Positions 12,331 through 23,215 of a DNA stretch of 64,000 nt are shown one piece after another. The DNA comes from Nageia nagi. Its lineage: Eukaryota; Pinophyta. The stretch's first letter is position 1, and each line of letters starts with the position of its first letter. The position numbers were made by a program, and so were the translations under genes. The notes under the pieces are model-generated. The model was not told where the DNA came from. It did no database searches and saw nothing but the letters and a program-made list of their open reading frames with translations. The stretch covers positions 33,852,001 to 33,916,000 of the forward strand of contig JBITNC010000001.1 in assembly GCA_050084985.1 (NCBI GenBank). Reading direction: 5' to 3'.

Positions 12331-13900
12331 AATGAGTGGATAAGGATGCCAACAAATGGTAAGGAAATGCTAGCATTTAAAAAAACATAGAGTAAATTCG
12401 CAAATTTTTATGAAGAAGGAAAGCGTAATATAGGCATTAAATATTGGGAAATGAGAATGAATCCCTTATTTTTTATTTCTTTGCTTAGAATGCATATAAG
12501 TAAGGGTAGTTAATGATAGTATTATATTTTGTTAAGTAGCATTTTTGTTATTATTTGATAGTTAAGTTCAAAAATACAAATTATTTATGTGTTGGGTAGG
12601 GATCATGTAAAGCATCTCATTGATTAATTTTTTCTATCGAGTCTACTTATGCTCTCCCTTTATGCTAAAAAGTGATATTAGGTGATCAAAATGGACTTAA
12701 TAGAAAAAATACAAATGAACCTTAATGCACTATCACTTAATTTTGGAAGAATTAATTAACTATCATTAAACTTAGAATGAATTTAAGGTAAATGAATCGG
12801 TTAATAAATATGGTGGTTACATTTGCATTAAAATACTTTTACTTAATGAAGTATGCTCTCACTTTTACACCTATGGTGACTTGAAGTGATTAGAAAAGTT
12901 AAGTAAAAGGGGAAATGAATCCATATTAATTTAAGGATTTATATACACATTAAAACTCTTTGCCTGTATACCCTTATCAAAAGGTGGTTGAAGGTTGATT
13001 ATGACTCATAAAGAGGGCAAAAGAACTTGCATTAAAGGATAATTTACATATACTAAAGTCTCCTTACTTGTCTACCCTTACCACATCAAAAGGTGATCTA
13101 AGGTTGATTGTGACTTGAGGTAATGAACCACACTTAATTACTTCCATACTTGGAAGGGTGAATGAACTCCATTTAAATTTGGTGATGAATCTCATTAAAA
13201 TATAATGAACCTCATGGGTTGATTAGATCAAGTTATACTAATTAAAATAATATCTGAATCACATAAAAAACTTTTAATCAATGGAAATGTATGATTGGGA
13301 GGGATAGAAATTGCATTTATATGCACTTTATTTTTATTAGATACATAATCATAAGGCTTGGTAAAATGAAAATCAATGAGTTGTATATCATTACAAACCA
13401 TTAATTCTTATTACTCTATGTATCCATTGATAAAATACAATGAGCCTTAGAGCCAAAAATTGGAGATGAATACCAGGTTCATAGGTTAGAATTTGTTACT
13501 TTCTATCAAATGACTAAAAAAAGGGGACTAGTCTGGAATTTAATCATCAAGATAGTTATCAACATCATCCCTTGAACCCCATTGCACTAAGGGGACACTT
13601 TTAAGGACCAAGTTGTTACTTATCCATAAATAGCCTATTAGGATCACCAACCTACCTTGATTAAACCCTTGATTAGACAAAATATTTTAGGGAAATTAAA
13701 AATATTAAAATATATGTTCACATAAAAAGGTTAACCAAATTTGTTAAAAGAGATAGAAAAAGTTAATCACTCCATAATAGATAAGTATTTATGTAGGATG
13801 TTTATGCATTAAATTATTTTCTCACAAATATAAAATAAAAAGATAAAAATATAATTACTATATTTGATGTTTATGTTCTTTTTATAGTTTGATACAAAAA
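12331..13900 (+). other. untranslated leader of Tat-A
   Basis: No coding potential is visible. It is homologous to 2900-4400 on the other strand. A pyrimidine-rich stretch ending TTCTTTTTATAG at about 13887 lies just before the gag ATG and looks like a splice acceptor, but I see no clear donor. Confidence 0.5.
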
Positions 13901-15395
13901 ATGGTACAAACTCATTCTCAAAAAGCTCATCAAGAGCAAGAACCTGAATATGAGTATGATCTAGAAGAAAGAAGAAGTCATAGGTCTAGTAGGAATCAAT
14001 TAAGAAGAGAAACACCTCAAGATGCAAATATTAGGGTATATCAAATCCTATTGATAATGATTTGAATGATGTTAAACAATGTATAACATAATCAATAATT
14101 CCTCAATATTCACCTCATAATCATCCTTATAGTCTTCCCTTAGATTTGATATATTTAAGGAAATATGAATAATAAAAAAAAAGAAATAAAAAATGTAGAA
14201 GATAATGAGGAAGGAAATGCTCCTCCTTCAAGAATATAATCGATTGATTCAATATTACAAAGAGGTCCTTATATATCTAAGTATAATCATGTCACATGAT
14301 ATTTACCAAATGGATGCTTAGTCCAATCATATTTAAGAAGAGAGGATTATTCACCTTCTACAATATCAAGATAAATGGAAGAATTTAATGATTGAATTTT
14401 CATACAGATAGGAACTCCAATTATTAAAGCAAGAAACCCTTTCAAGGTGTATGATAATCCTTTTCATGTATTAAAATCAAATACACTATCTCCTTTTTCA
14501 CATCAAAGAAGATATAAGTTAGACCAACAAGCTCAAGATAGGTAAAATTTAACAAAATTTAAATTTCAAGAAATACCTCCTTATCCTCATAGGAAGGAAT
14601 ATGTGCCTCAAGGTAATGTGCAATTACAAAAAATATTAAGTTTAACAAACAACATAAAGTACAAGATCAACATGTCTCTAATGTATATCAAAGTAAATCT
14701 ACTACAACATATATCATCATAATAACCAAAATGTTCAAAATCAGATGGGTTTGGTCAAAGGTTGAATAGAGATAACAAAGGAAAACCTAGGGAATGATTG
14801 TTATCACCACAATTCCATGGAGTGTATAGATATAATGATTCTTATTTTTCTAAAAAAAAATTTCACTCAATAATAGGAAAAATGAACTTCAAAGATATCA
14901 TTTGGCTCCACCTAAAGAGAGAGGAAAAGCATATCAACCTCCTTGGCCACTATCTTGTCCTTGACCACCTTGTCAACTTCCACCCTCCTCACCATCATAT
15001 GAAAAGGTTTATTATGATCCAAGAACACATTTTGAACAAGGGTATATATCTTTTCAAGGATATGAAGAAGAACTATATATAAGAAATGAAGAATATCTTG
15101 TGTATTTGTAAAACCAACCAAAGGAAAAGGTAATGAGAGAGGATGATAACTTCCATGAAAGTTTAAAATAAATATAAAGGGAGTTAAATATGTAATATAA
15201 ACAAAATATATCTTATGAAACCATTTGTAATGAACCAATTCATTCTAGTGTGACTAAAGAAAAAATTCCTTTTAAAATTGAATTCCAAAAAATTGAACCA
15301 TTTAAAGGAAAAAAAGATCCTAAAGAACATTTAGGAAGATTTAAATATTCACATTATTTAATCACCAATGATGATGCACTAATGCTATATATATT

Positions 15396-16255
15396 GGATA
15401 AGTGCAAGAAGATGAGTCACACTTTTGGCCAAAAAGTGGAAGTTTCTTCTTTGATTTTTCAGGTTTGGTCACACTTGATCTATAAATTTGAAGCTCTTAC
15501 AATTCGAATCTTGGAAAGGTTCTGTTGTATAAAAATGTAGTGCTCAAGGTATAATTTTCAAATATGTAATTTATTAAAATATCTAGATGATAGAAATTAA
15601 TATTTGATAGGCATATTTAGAAACCACTATTTTAAAAATATAGTTTCATGACCATACCCCATCATATCCGATAAATACACCTAAGACACTAAAGATTGTA
15701 CAAGATATTCTTTTGTAATTTTTTCATAAATAATTTATTTTTTATTGGCATTGATTATCATTTCAAAAAGTGCTTGTGTCCATCAAGCATAATTTGACCT
15801 AATATTATTATTTTTAATTTTTTGAACTTGTGAAGAATTGTATGCATATTGTGAACATATATTGTATTTTTATAATTCCAAAAAAATATAGTTTCAAGCA
15901 ATACACCATCATATTCATCAAGCATAATTGGACCTAAATTAAATTATTTTTTAAATCCTTTTACGTAAAGATATATAAGACATTAAAGATTATTTATGAT
16001 ATTATTTTATAATTTTTTCATGAATGTTTTTTTATTAATTTTTTATCAACCCTAATTATCATTTAAAAAAGTGCTCATGTCTATAAACCATAATTTTTAA
16101 TTTGTCCTTTTTTTAACTTGTGAAGAATTGTATGAAGATTGTGCACATATATTATTTTTATAATTCCAAAAAGTTAAAAGTTATTAAAGAAATACAAAAA
16201 TATAGTAGTTCCTAAGACTTACTCAAAAGTGGGACTCATCTTCTTGCACTTGCCC
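15396..16255. mobile_element. non-autonomous TIR DNA transposon inserted in gag
   Basis: The ends are inverted: the left reads AAGTGCAAGAAGATGAGTCA and the reverse complement of the right reads AAGTGCAAGAAGATGAGTCC, with CACTTTTG following in both. The TIR is therefore about 28 bp with one mismatch, extending outward as GG. The uninterrupted gag in the minus-strand relative confirms the insertion. No transposase is encoded. No clear target duplication remains. Inside are two copies of a unit of about 250 bp. A diverged relative sits at 50101-50733. Confidence 0.75.
15650..16175 (+). repeat. internal tandem duplication of the TIR element
   Basis: About 15650-15895 and 15896-16175 both run through an ACCATCATAT-type start, the CATAAATAATTTATT / CATGAATGTTTTTTT block, AAAAGTGCTYRTGTC, CATAATTT and GTGAAGAATTGTATG, ending TTTTTATAATTCCAAAAA. 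Divergence is moderate, with indels. Confidence 0.65.
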
Positions 16256-17439
16256 TCTCCTCTATGATGCTTGTGGGTCAAGAAATGGATTGGTATAATA
16301 ATTTACTAAAATATAGTATTAGATCATATTCGTCAATTGATGAATTTATTCTTAGTACACTTTAAAATCAATATCAAAGATAAAAATTCCATCATTGATC
16401 TCACAAGGTTACAATAATTTCCTAATGAGTCACTTACTAATTTTATCTCACAATGGAGGGTGATATTGAAAAGTATGCCTTATACTTTACTTCAAGAGGA
16501 ATTGGTTAAATTATTTAGTCAAAGTTGTTTGAGACCTATTGCTAGTGCATTATTAATCCAACAACATTAGACCTTTGAAGAAGCTATTTCTCAAGTAGTA
16601 ATAATTGAAAAGTTTAAACTCCAAGATGAAGAAATAAAAACTAAGAAATAGAAGGTTATACTAAAAATAAAAGTCAAATAGAGCAAACAAGTAAACAATT
16701 ACTACTAATAAGGTCTCTATTGTAAAATAATTGGAATTAACTCCATCCAAAATGTGAAAAAAGATTATAGACCTAAAAGAAAGTTTACACCTTTATCAAA
16801 AATCTTTATGATATTTTGAGGTAGTTATGTACCATCAAATAATAATTTGTCTTATATAAGGCCAAAATATACAAAAGCTTAAAGAAAGTAGATGGTATAA
16901 TGAAAATTAATTTTATCATTACCATCATTAAAAGGGTCATGATATAGATAAATGTAGTACATTAAAAAATGTAGTTCAATATTTAATTGATAATGGGAAG
17001 TTAGAGGTTGATAATCCTTATTGCAATTCCTAATAAAAATTTAGGGATTTATCAAAACCACTTCCATAATATAAAGCAAACAATATTTCATTACATACAC
17101 ATAAAAATCAAGTAACACATAAATGGAGTTATGATAATTCAAGATTCATAGGAATTATCAATGTTGCTACACAAACTCAAAAGTTACAAAGGAGGAAAAA
17201 TGTCATACCAAATAATCAACAAGATAAGATTTTTATGTAACCTCATATAACTAAGACACAACATCCAAAGTTTCTATAAAAGGACCTTTGCATCAACAAT
17301 TGAAGAATTCACAAGTAAAGATGTATTATTTTAATTATTACAATAATGTAAAGATCATAAAGATGTAATGAATAATTATTACAAATAATTGAATTAGATA
17401 CAAATGATCCAATAAGCTTTGTATCCTTTGTGGGAAATA

Positions 17440-17910
17440 TTAAAACAAGTCAAAATCTCACTATTGCTTTCTATGATCATGAAATAAAATGTTGAAATGG
17501 GACACAAGGTTCATATCCACCTTTGTATATCATATCCAAAGTTGATGGAAAAACATTTAAAAGAATATTAATTGATGAACGTTCAACTATAAACATTATT
17601 TTAATGACTACTTACAAGAATTTAAATCTCCCCTTTTTACACATTTTAGCATAGTCCCTTCAACTAAAAGTATTTAATGGTGCTTTATTTTAAATAATAG
17701 GATCAATCATATTACCTATTATGTGGGATCAAAAATGGTGCACACTTTACTACAAGTTATTGAAGGGGATATTGCATAATATAATATTCTTTTAGGAAGA
17801 ATTTGGATCAAATATATGCAATGTGTTCCATAAACATATAGTAATTATTTTAAATTTATTCATAAAGGAGTAGTACATTATGTACTTAAAGATGAAAATC
17901 TATATTCACA
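17440..17910 (+). pseudogene. decayed Tat-A aspartic protease
   Basis: The protease would cleave the polyprotein. The strip reads TQGSYPPLYI, KVDGKTFKRILIDE and STINI: the family motif here is ILID-x-GS with the catalytic Asp, and in this copy the Gly reads Arg. Downstream are LQLKVFNGALF and, in another frame, a LLGRIWIKYMQ stretch that fits the LGRPW flap/end motif. Several stops and at least one frameshift are present. Confidence 0.65.
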
Positions 17911-18479
17911 TTGTAACACTACTTATTTATCAAAAAATGCATGCTTACCATCTACTCATTTTTCATGGCACCTATACTAACAAATGAACCATTGGTAGTT
18001 GACAAGGGTAAAATAATCACACATATTCAAATAATTTAAAACAAAAACAAATTAGTGATCAACAAAAGCCATTTAATATCTTCAACAAAAGGTTGATAAT
18101 AATTTACAACCAAGAATAAAATCAACACCACAAGAGAAGGATTCTTGGGAAGAAAGAGACCATAAAATGGATGAATTAAATAAAGATTCTTCATCAAAAT
18201 ATTCATATAAAATAAATATTCATCATAAAATGATTATATAAATAATTAAATAATAATTAGACATTTATCTAGTAATCAATAAAGTTACTGATTTGGGTAT
18301 AGAGAATATAAAGTTGATGATTTAATTTTTAATATTCCCTCTGCTCAAGATACTGATGATATAATGAATTGCCTAGTGTGTTGGGATAATTAATACCATT
18401 AAGAAATGCTCTAATCAAACACTCTTTGTATACATAGCCCCTATAGTACCATCACCAATTCCTTTACCTAAACTATAGT

Positions 18480-18690
18480 GAAGATGTATTTTGTAACTCA
18501 TTGGAATATTTATCACCTTTTGTATGATTCTTTGTCCAAAGATATTTTAATAGATGTTCAATGGAAAGGACATGGTTTAGGTCATTATGAATAAGGTCCT
18601 AGATATATAATTGAAAAAATTAATATAAAACATGATTGGGATATTAAGAACAAAGTAAAAGAGAATCCTATACAAAAATAATTGAATTAG
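18480..18690 (+). pseudogene. G-patch-like segment between protease and RT
   Basis: The frame around 18556-18600 reads WKGHGLGHYE, then a stop, then GPRYIIEK. This resembles the glycine-rich G-patch that follows the protease in some Ty3/gypsy and retroviral polyproteins. It is short and has a stop in the middle, so the assignment is tentative. Confidence 0.35.
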
Positions 18691-19834
18691 AACTGAAAAG
18701 TCTTGAGTATGAAGATCTAATCAAAGACTTTGAATGGATAGCAAACAGAGTATTATTGAATAAAAAATATCAATACTTGAAAACCTATTCTCAAATATTG
18801 TTTTCAATTAACATGATTCACATTAAAGAAATACCTAATTTGAAATTAGAATAAATCTCTTTTGATTGGTATGGAAGTGATGAGTTTGAGAAACTAAGCC
18901 CATCAGATTCAATAGAAGTTTGTATAAATTTCATTATAGATGAAATACTACATATTTTACACTCATTTCTAGAAAAATAAAAATATAAGAATTTAAAGAT
19001 ATAAATATTATATTCCAAACATTTGAACCTACAATAAATACAACCTTAAATGAGCAAGATTTAGTTGAGGATGAGGAATATAATCAACATGATCAAAATT
19101 GGACTTCAATACCCAATCAATTAGGGAAAAGGATCCCATATGTTAATTGAAAAATAATAAAATTAATTTAAGTGATAATTTATTAATCCAAAAAATATTC
19201 AATTAGGGAAATCATTAAATGAAGATGAAAGGAACAAGTTTATATCCATTATTAAAGAAAAATAAAAGGCATTTCATGTAATATGTAGATATGCCTAAAT
19301 TGGATTCAAACTTGGTTGTACATAATTTAGGTCTTAAATAAGAGGTAAGACAATAAAGGAAAAAATATGAAAAATGCATCCTACAATAGCATTGATGGTA
19401 AAAGAAGAATTACAAAAGCTATTAGAAGTAAAATTATACAACCAATTGATTATTCTAATTGGATTTCCATTATGGTTAGAGTAAAAAAAGCCTAATGGTA
19501 AAATTTATATTTGCAAATATTTTATAGATTTGAATAAGGCTTTTCCAAAAGATGATTTTCTACTTCCAAATATTGATAATTTGGTCAATTCTACTATTGG
19601 AGATGAAATTCTATTACTTATGGATGGATTTTTTAGTTACAATAAAATAAAAGTAGCTATAGTAGATCAACATAAAATAGCTTTTACAACACCATGGGGA
19701 ACTTTTTGTTACAAATTAATTCCCTTTGGTTTAAAAAATGCTAGATCTATTTATCAATGAGAAATAATATATATCTTTTATAATTACATGCATGATATTG
19801 TGGAAGACTACATGTATGATTTATTGGTTAAGTA

Positions 19835-20884
19835 CACTACTACATTTTAGCAATTTTGCATCATACCATGCATTAATCCATAGTATTATTTTAAAAAAAA
19901 TGCATAAATCATGATGCATCAATTGATGCTAAGGGTACTGTAAAATAAAGCATCATTTGTAGCATCAAGTATAGCATAATATATCAAGTTATTAGCATCA
20001 AATTATTTCCACTATACATGACATTTAAAGCATCAAGTATACCATCAAAATTATAGGAGTGAGGGTTTGCATCTTGTCAAATAATTCATATATATTCTCT
20101 ACACTTCCATATTTGCATATATGTCTAATAGGGTACTCACAGCCATAAATTTGATAAATTTTTTATTTTAAAGAATCTTTGATGTATAAAACCTTTTGAA
20201 AATCTCTCAGTTTAGTGCACACTTTAAGGATGTTGGGAAAGGTGAATTTGTTTATTTGGACTATTGCTATTATTTATTGCATTTGGTGAAATAGTTTCAA
20301 TGCTTGTTGAGGAAAGTTTTATCTTTGGTAACTTGAAATTATCATATTCCATGAGCATACATTTAAAAACTTCATGGGCATCGACCAAATATTGAGGGCC
20401 TCCTCTACAAACTTTGTGGTGGTTGAAGCATGAAATGCATATTTTTCTTAACATAAAATGCATATACACACTATTATCTACATTCTCCAACTTATCTTTA
20501 TCTCCTACAGATTTGTATCACTAAAAATGTAAACCTGTATCCCTTAAAATGCCCTTATAAAGGGCAAGCTCCTTCATTTACTAATCAATGGCATCATACC
20601 CTCCATTAAAACTCCATCATAGATTAAGGGAATGCATCAATGATTGATAGAAAATCATGCCATGATTCTATACATGATCCATGACTTTTTTTCTATTCCA
20701 TATATCACTTGAAGCACTAAAATGCATCATAAAATGTGTCAAGTAATGCATCAACTAATGCATCAAAAATGGTTTTATCTAGATTGATGTAGACATGGAA
20801 AATAATGATGCATATTGCATCACAATGTCAAAATACAATTTTATGATGCATCATATGATTCAAAATCACTAAAATGTACTAGTG
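19835..20884. mobile_element. non-autonomous CACTA (En/Spm) element in the Tat-A RT
   Basis: It begins CACTACTACATTTTAG. The reverse complement of the other end is CACTAGTACATTTTAG. A perfect 3-bp target duplication GTA flanks it (19832-19834 and 20885-20887). At 1050 bp it is far too short for a transposase. The ends carry repeated GCATCA/TGATGC motifs, as expected of subterminal repeats in CACTA elements. RT coding resumes in register after the right GTA. Confidence 0.9.
20224..20490 (-). CDS. unrecognised 88-codon ORF inside the small CACTA element
   Basis: This is an open minus-strand frame of 88 codons with a His/Cys cluster near residues 15-30 (CISCFNHHKVCRGG) and a Ser/Asn/Pro-rich tail. 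It fills the non-repetitive core of the element. It could be a leftover of a transposon accessory gene, captured host sequence or chance. I do not recognise the family and see no promoter or start context. Confidence 0.25.
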   Translation of the reverse strand: MENVDNSVYMHFMLRKICISCFNHHKVCRGGPQYLVDAHEVFKCMLMEYDNFKLPKIKLSSTSIETISPNAINNSNSPNKQIHLSQHP

Positions 20885-21699
20885 GTATAAAACTAGAGAG
20901 GATCACCTAAAAGCACTTATTAAAATCTTTGATAGGTTATTATAACATAATATTTGATTAAATCCAAAGAAATATTTTTTGGAGTCACTTTAGGAATGTT
21001 ATTAGGATTTATCATTTCAAGATGAGAAATTGAAGTAAATCCAAATAAAATAAAATCTATAGTAAATATGCCTCCTCCTTCAAATATAAATAAACTATAA
21101 ATTTTACAAGGAAAGTTACAAGACATAATAAACTTCATATCACAATTATCAAATAAATGTAAACCTTATAAAAAATTATTGAAAAAAGGAATCATATTCC
21201 ATTGGGGTAAAGAAAAACAAGAAGCATTTAAAGAAATAAAATGCTATCTCTCATCAGCTCTAGTTTTGATTCCTCCAAGATAAGGAGAACCATTTTTACT
21301 TTATTCATCTACCATAAAATCTACTTTATGAATGATGCTTGGTCAAAAGAATAAAAATAATAAAGAACAAATCATATACTATCTTAGTCAAACTTTATTT
21401 GATTATGAGACAAGATATGTATATGTGGAAAAGTTATGTTTAACAATAGTCTTTTCAATAAAAAAGCTTAGACACTACATGTTAAATCATACAACTTATG
21501 TGATTACCAAAGCAGATCCATTAAAATATATGATGAATAAAACCTATCAAAATGCTAGGATATCAAAATGAATTATGCATTAATCAAAATTTGATTTAAA
21601 ATTTATAAGTTAAAAATCCATCAAATGCCAATTCATATCCAATTATCTTGCAAAAGCACCATTACAATGATGGTAAGCCTCTCATAATTGAATTGCTAT

Positions 21700-22120
21700 A
21701 TGAACATATTTTCCAACTACATGAAAAGGAAATTCCTATCGATCTTGAAGAAGAATGGGATATGGTAATTTATTTTGGTGGTTATGGATGTGAACAAGGT
21801 GAAGGTGTTGATGTTGTATTTATTACAACACAAGGAGTATCAACACCATACTTTTTCAAACTTAATTTTCCATGCAAAATAATAATGCTAAATATGGAGC
21901 TTTAATATTAGCTATGGAAATTGCCATAAAATTAAAGATAAGGAAAGTCAAATTTATTGGTGATTCATTGTTAATTGTAAATCAAGTTAAAGGAATCTTA
22001 CAATATAAATAATCTTTGCTTCAAAAATATAAAAAATTGGTAGATTCTCAACCAATAGGTTTGCACCTAGATCAACCAATAGGTTTTGTGATGCTATGGC
22101 ATCAATTGGATCTTTAATAT
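21700..22120 (+). pseudogene. decayed second (plant archaeal-type) RNase H of Tat-A
   Basis: DMVIYFGGYGCEQGEGVDVV, then FITTQG and KLNFPC, followed in another frame by NNNAKYGALILAMEIAIKLK and KFIGDSLLIVNQVKGI. This is the pattern of the additional RNase H domain that Tat-lineage elements carry after the ordinary one. The first catalytic Asp (usually YFDGS) reads Gly, and a frameshift separates the halves. Confidence 0.65.
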
Positions 22121-22189
22121 GAAAAGATCCCCATAAACAAGCTATTCACATTGAAATAATTCAAATCACATAATTTTCATTGGAAATGG

Positions 22190-23215
22190 ATAATGTAGAA
22201 CATGAGGTTATTGACATTACAATAAAAGATAGAAATTTGTGGCATAGGCAATTAGTTAAATTCCTGAGAGATGGAGTTTTACCTCTTGATTTAACAAAAT
22301 CAGCTAAAAAAGCATTTAAACTAAAAGCTTCTCACTATTGCATGTTATGAGATGTTCTATATCATAGAGGTTTCAATGGAATATTGCTTAGATGTTTAGA
22401 GTAGGTAGACTCACAAATTGTAATCTTATGTGTGCATGATAGCCATAATATTTGTATATTCCATTATAGCCAAAATATCCTCCAAATATTTGGAGGAATA
22501 TTCAATCAACCATCATAAGCATTATAGCCTATGTAATCATTATAGCCATTAGATATTATAGGTAAAATTCTCCTACTTATTCAAGTGGCCACAAATTTAT
22601 AATAACAACTACATAATATTTTACAAAATGGGTTGAAGCTATCCCTATGATTTCTACAAAAGGTCCAAAAATAGAGAATTTATATAACATCATATCATAT
22701 ATTTTTTAAAATTCATACTCAAATTTTCATAGATAATGGAAATAATTTCAAAAATAAAGAGGTGTTAGCATTATGTATAGGATACCATATCAGAATTATC
22801 TTTTCAATACCATATTATCCTTAGGGAAATGGACAAGCTAAAGCTACAAATAAAACTATTAAGAGTATGTTACTAATAGTTAATAATTCCCATAGAGATT
22901 GGAATGAGAGAATTCCACATGATTTATAGGCATATCACACTAGCATTAGAACTCCTACAAGGAAAACTCAATTTTCTTTACTTTATGGAGCAAAAGTAGT
23001 ATTGCCTCTAGAAATATAAAATACCCTATCTACAAATTACTTTGTAAGATTATATCATAGATGAAGCAGATCATCAAGAATAATTAAATTAATTATTGTT
23101 ATTATATGAAATATGAGTTCATGCATTAGAACATATGTAAAATTATCAAAATTGTATTAAAAGAGCTTTTGATTAAAAAGTTAAAATTCATGAATTCAAC
23201 TTAGGAGTTCTAGTA
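22190..23215 (+). pseudogene. decayed Tat-A integrase, main part
   Basis: It would insert element DNA. The zinc-finger region is faint near 22320-22440 (KASHYCML, VLYHRGFNG). The core is clearer: HTQIFIDNGNNFKNKEVLAL (about 22715), then YYP-stop-GNGQAKATNKT (about 22825), where the catalytic Glu of the usual GQAEATN reads Lys, then RDWNERIPH, TPTRKTQFSLLYGAKVVLPL. The C-terminal tail is interrupted at 23215 (EFNLG) by the LINE-like insertion and resumes at 26153. Confidence 0.75.
23198..23215 (+). repeat. left target-site duplication of the LINE-like insertion
   Basis: AACTTAGGAGTTCTAGTA here and AACATAGGAGATCTAGTA at 26153-26170 match at 16 of 18 bases. The right copy retains the integrase sense (GDLVLKEN). 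Confidence 0.7.

Larger units (their letters stand above)
13901..16660 (+). pseudogene. decayed Tat-A gag, interrupted by a TIR element
   Basis: The ATG at 13901 opens MVQTHSQKAHQEQEPEYEYD, followed by an Arg/Ser-rich stretch, a plausible gag start. Frameshifts and stops follow. The core gag domain resumes at 15250 (KIPFKIEFQKIEPFKGKKD, PKEHLGRFKYSHYLI), stops at the TIR element at 15396, and continues after it (about 16270, EMDWYNNLLKY) to SQWRVILKSMPYTLLQ and RPIASALLIQQH at about 16560. It matches the minus-strand copy at 282-850 closely, and the empty site there shows that 15396-16255 is an insertion. It is non-functional. Confidence 0.75.
19375..21640 (+). pseudogene. decayed Tat-A reverse transcriptase and RNase H, split by a CACTA element
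   Basis: This would copy element RNA to DNA. In order: KKPNGKIYICKYFIDLNKAF (about 19480), PKDDFLLPNIDNLVNSTIGD, HKIAFTTPWGTFCYKLIPFG (about 19670-19720), then MHDIVEDYMYDLLVK, where the family has YVDD. The CACTA element interrupts at 19835. After 20885 the frame resumes as KTREDHLKALIKIFDRLL, the RT connection, and RNase H material to about 21570 (YYLSQTLFDYETRYVYVEKL, LRHYMLNHTTYVITKADPLK). The YVDD Asp pair is damaged (EDYMYD) and there are many stops, so it is dead. Confidence 0.8.
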
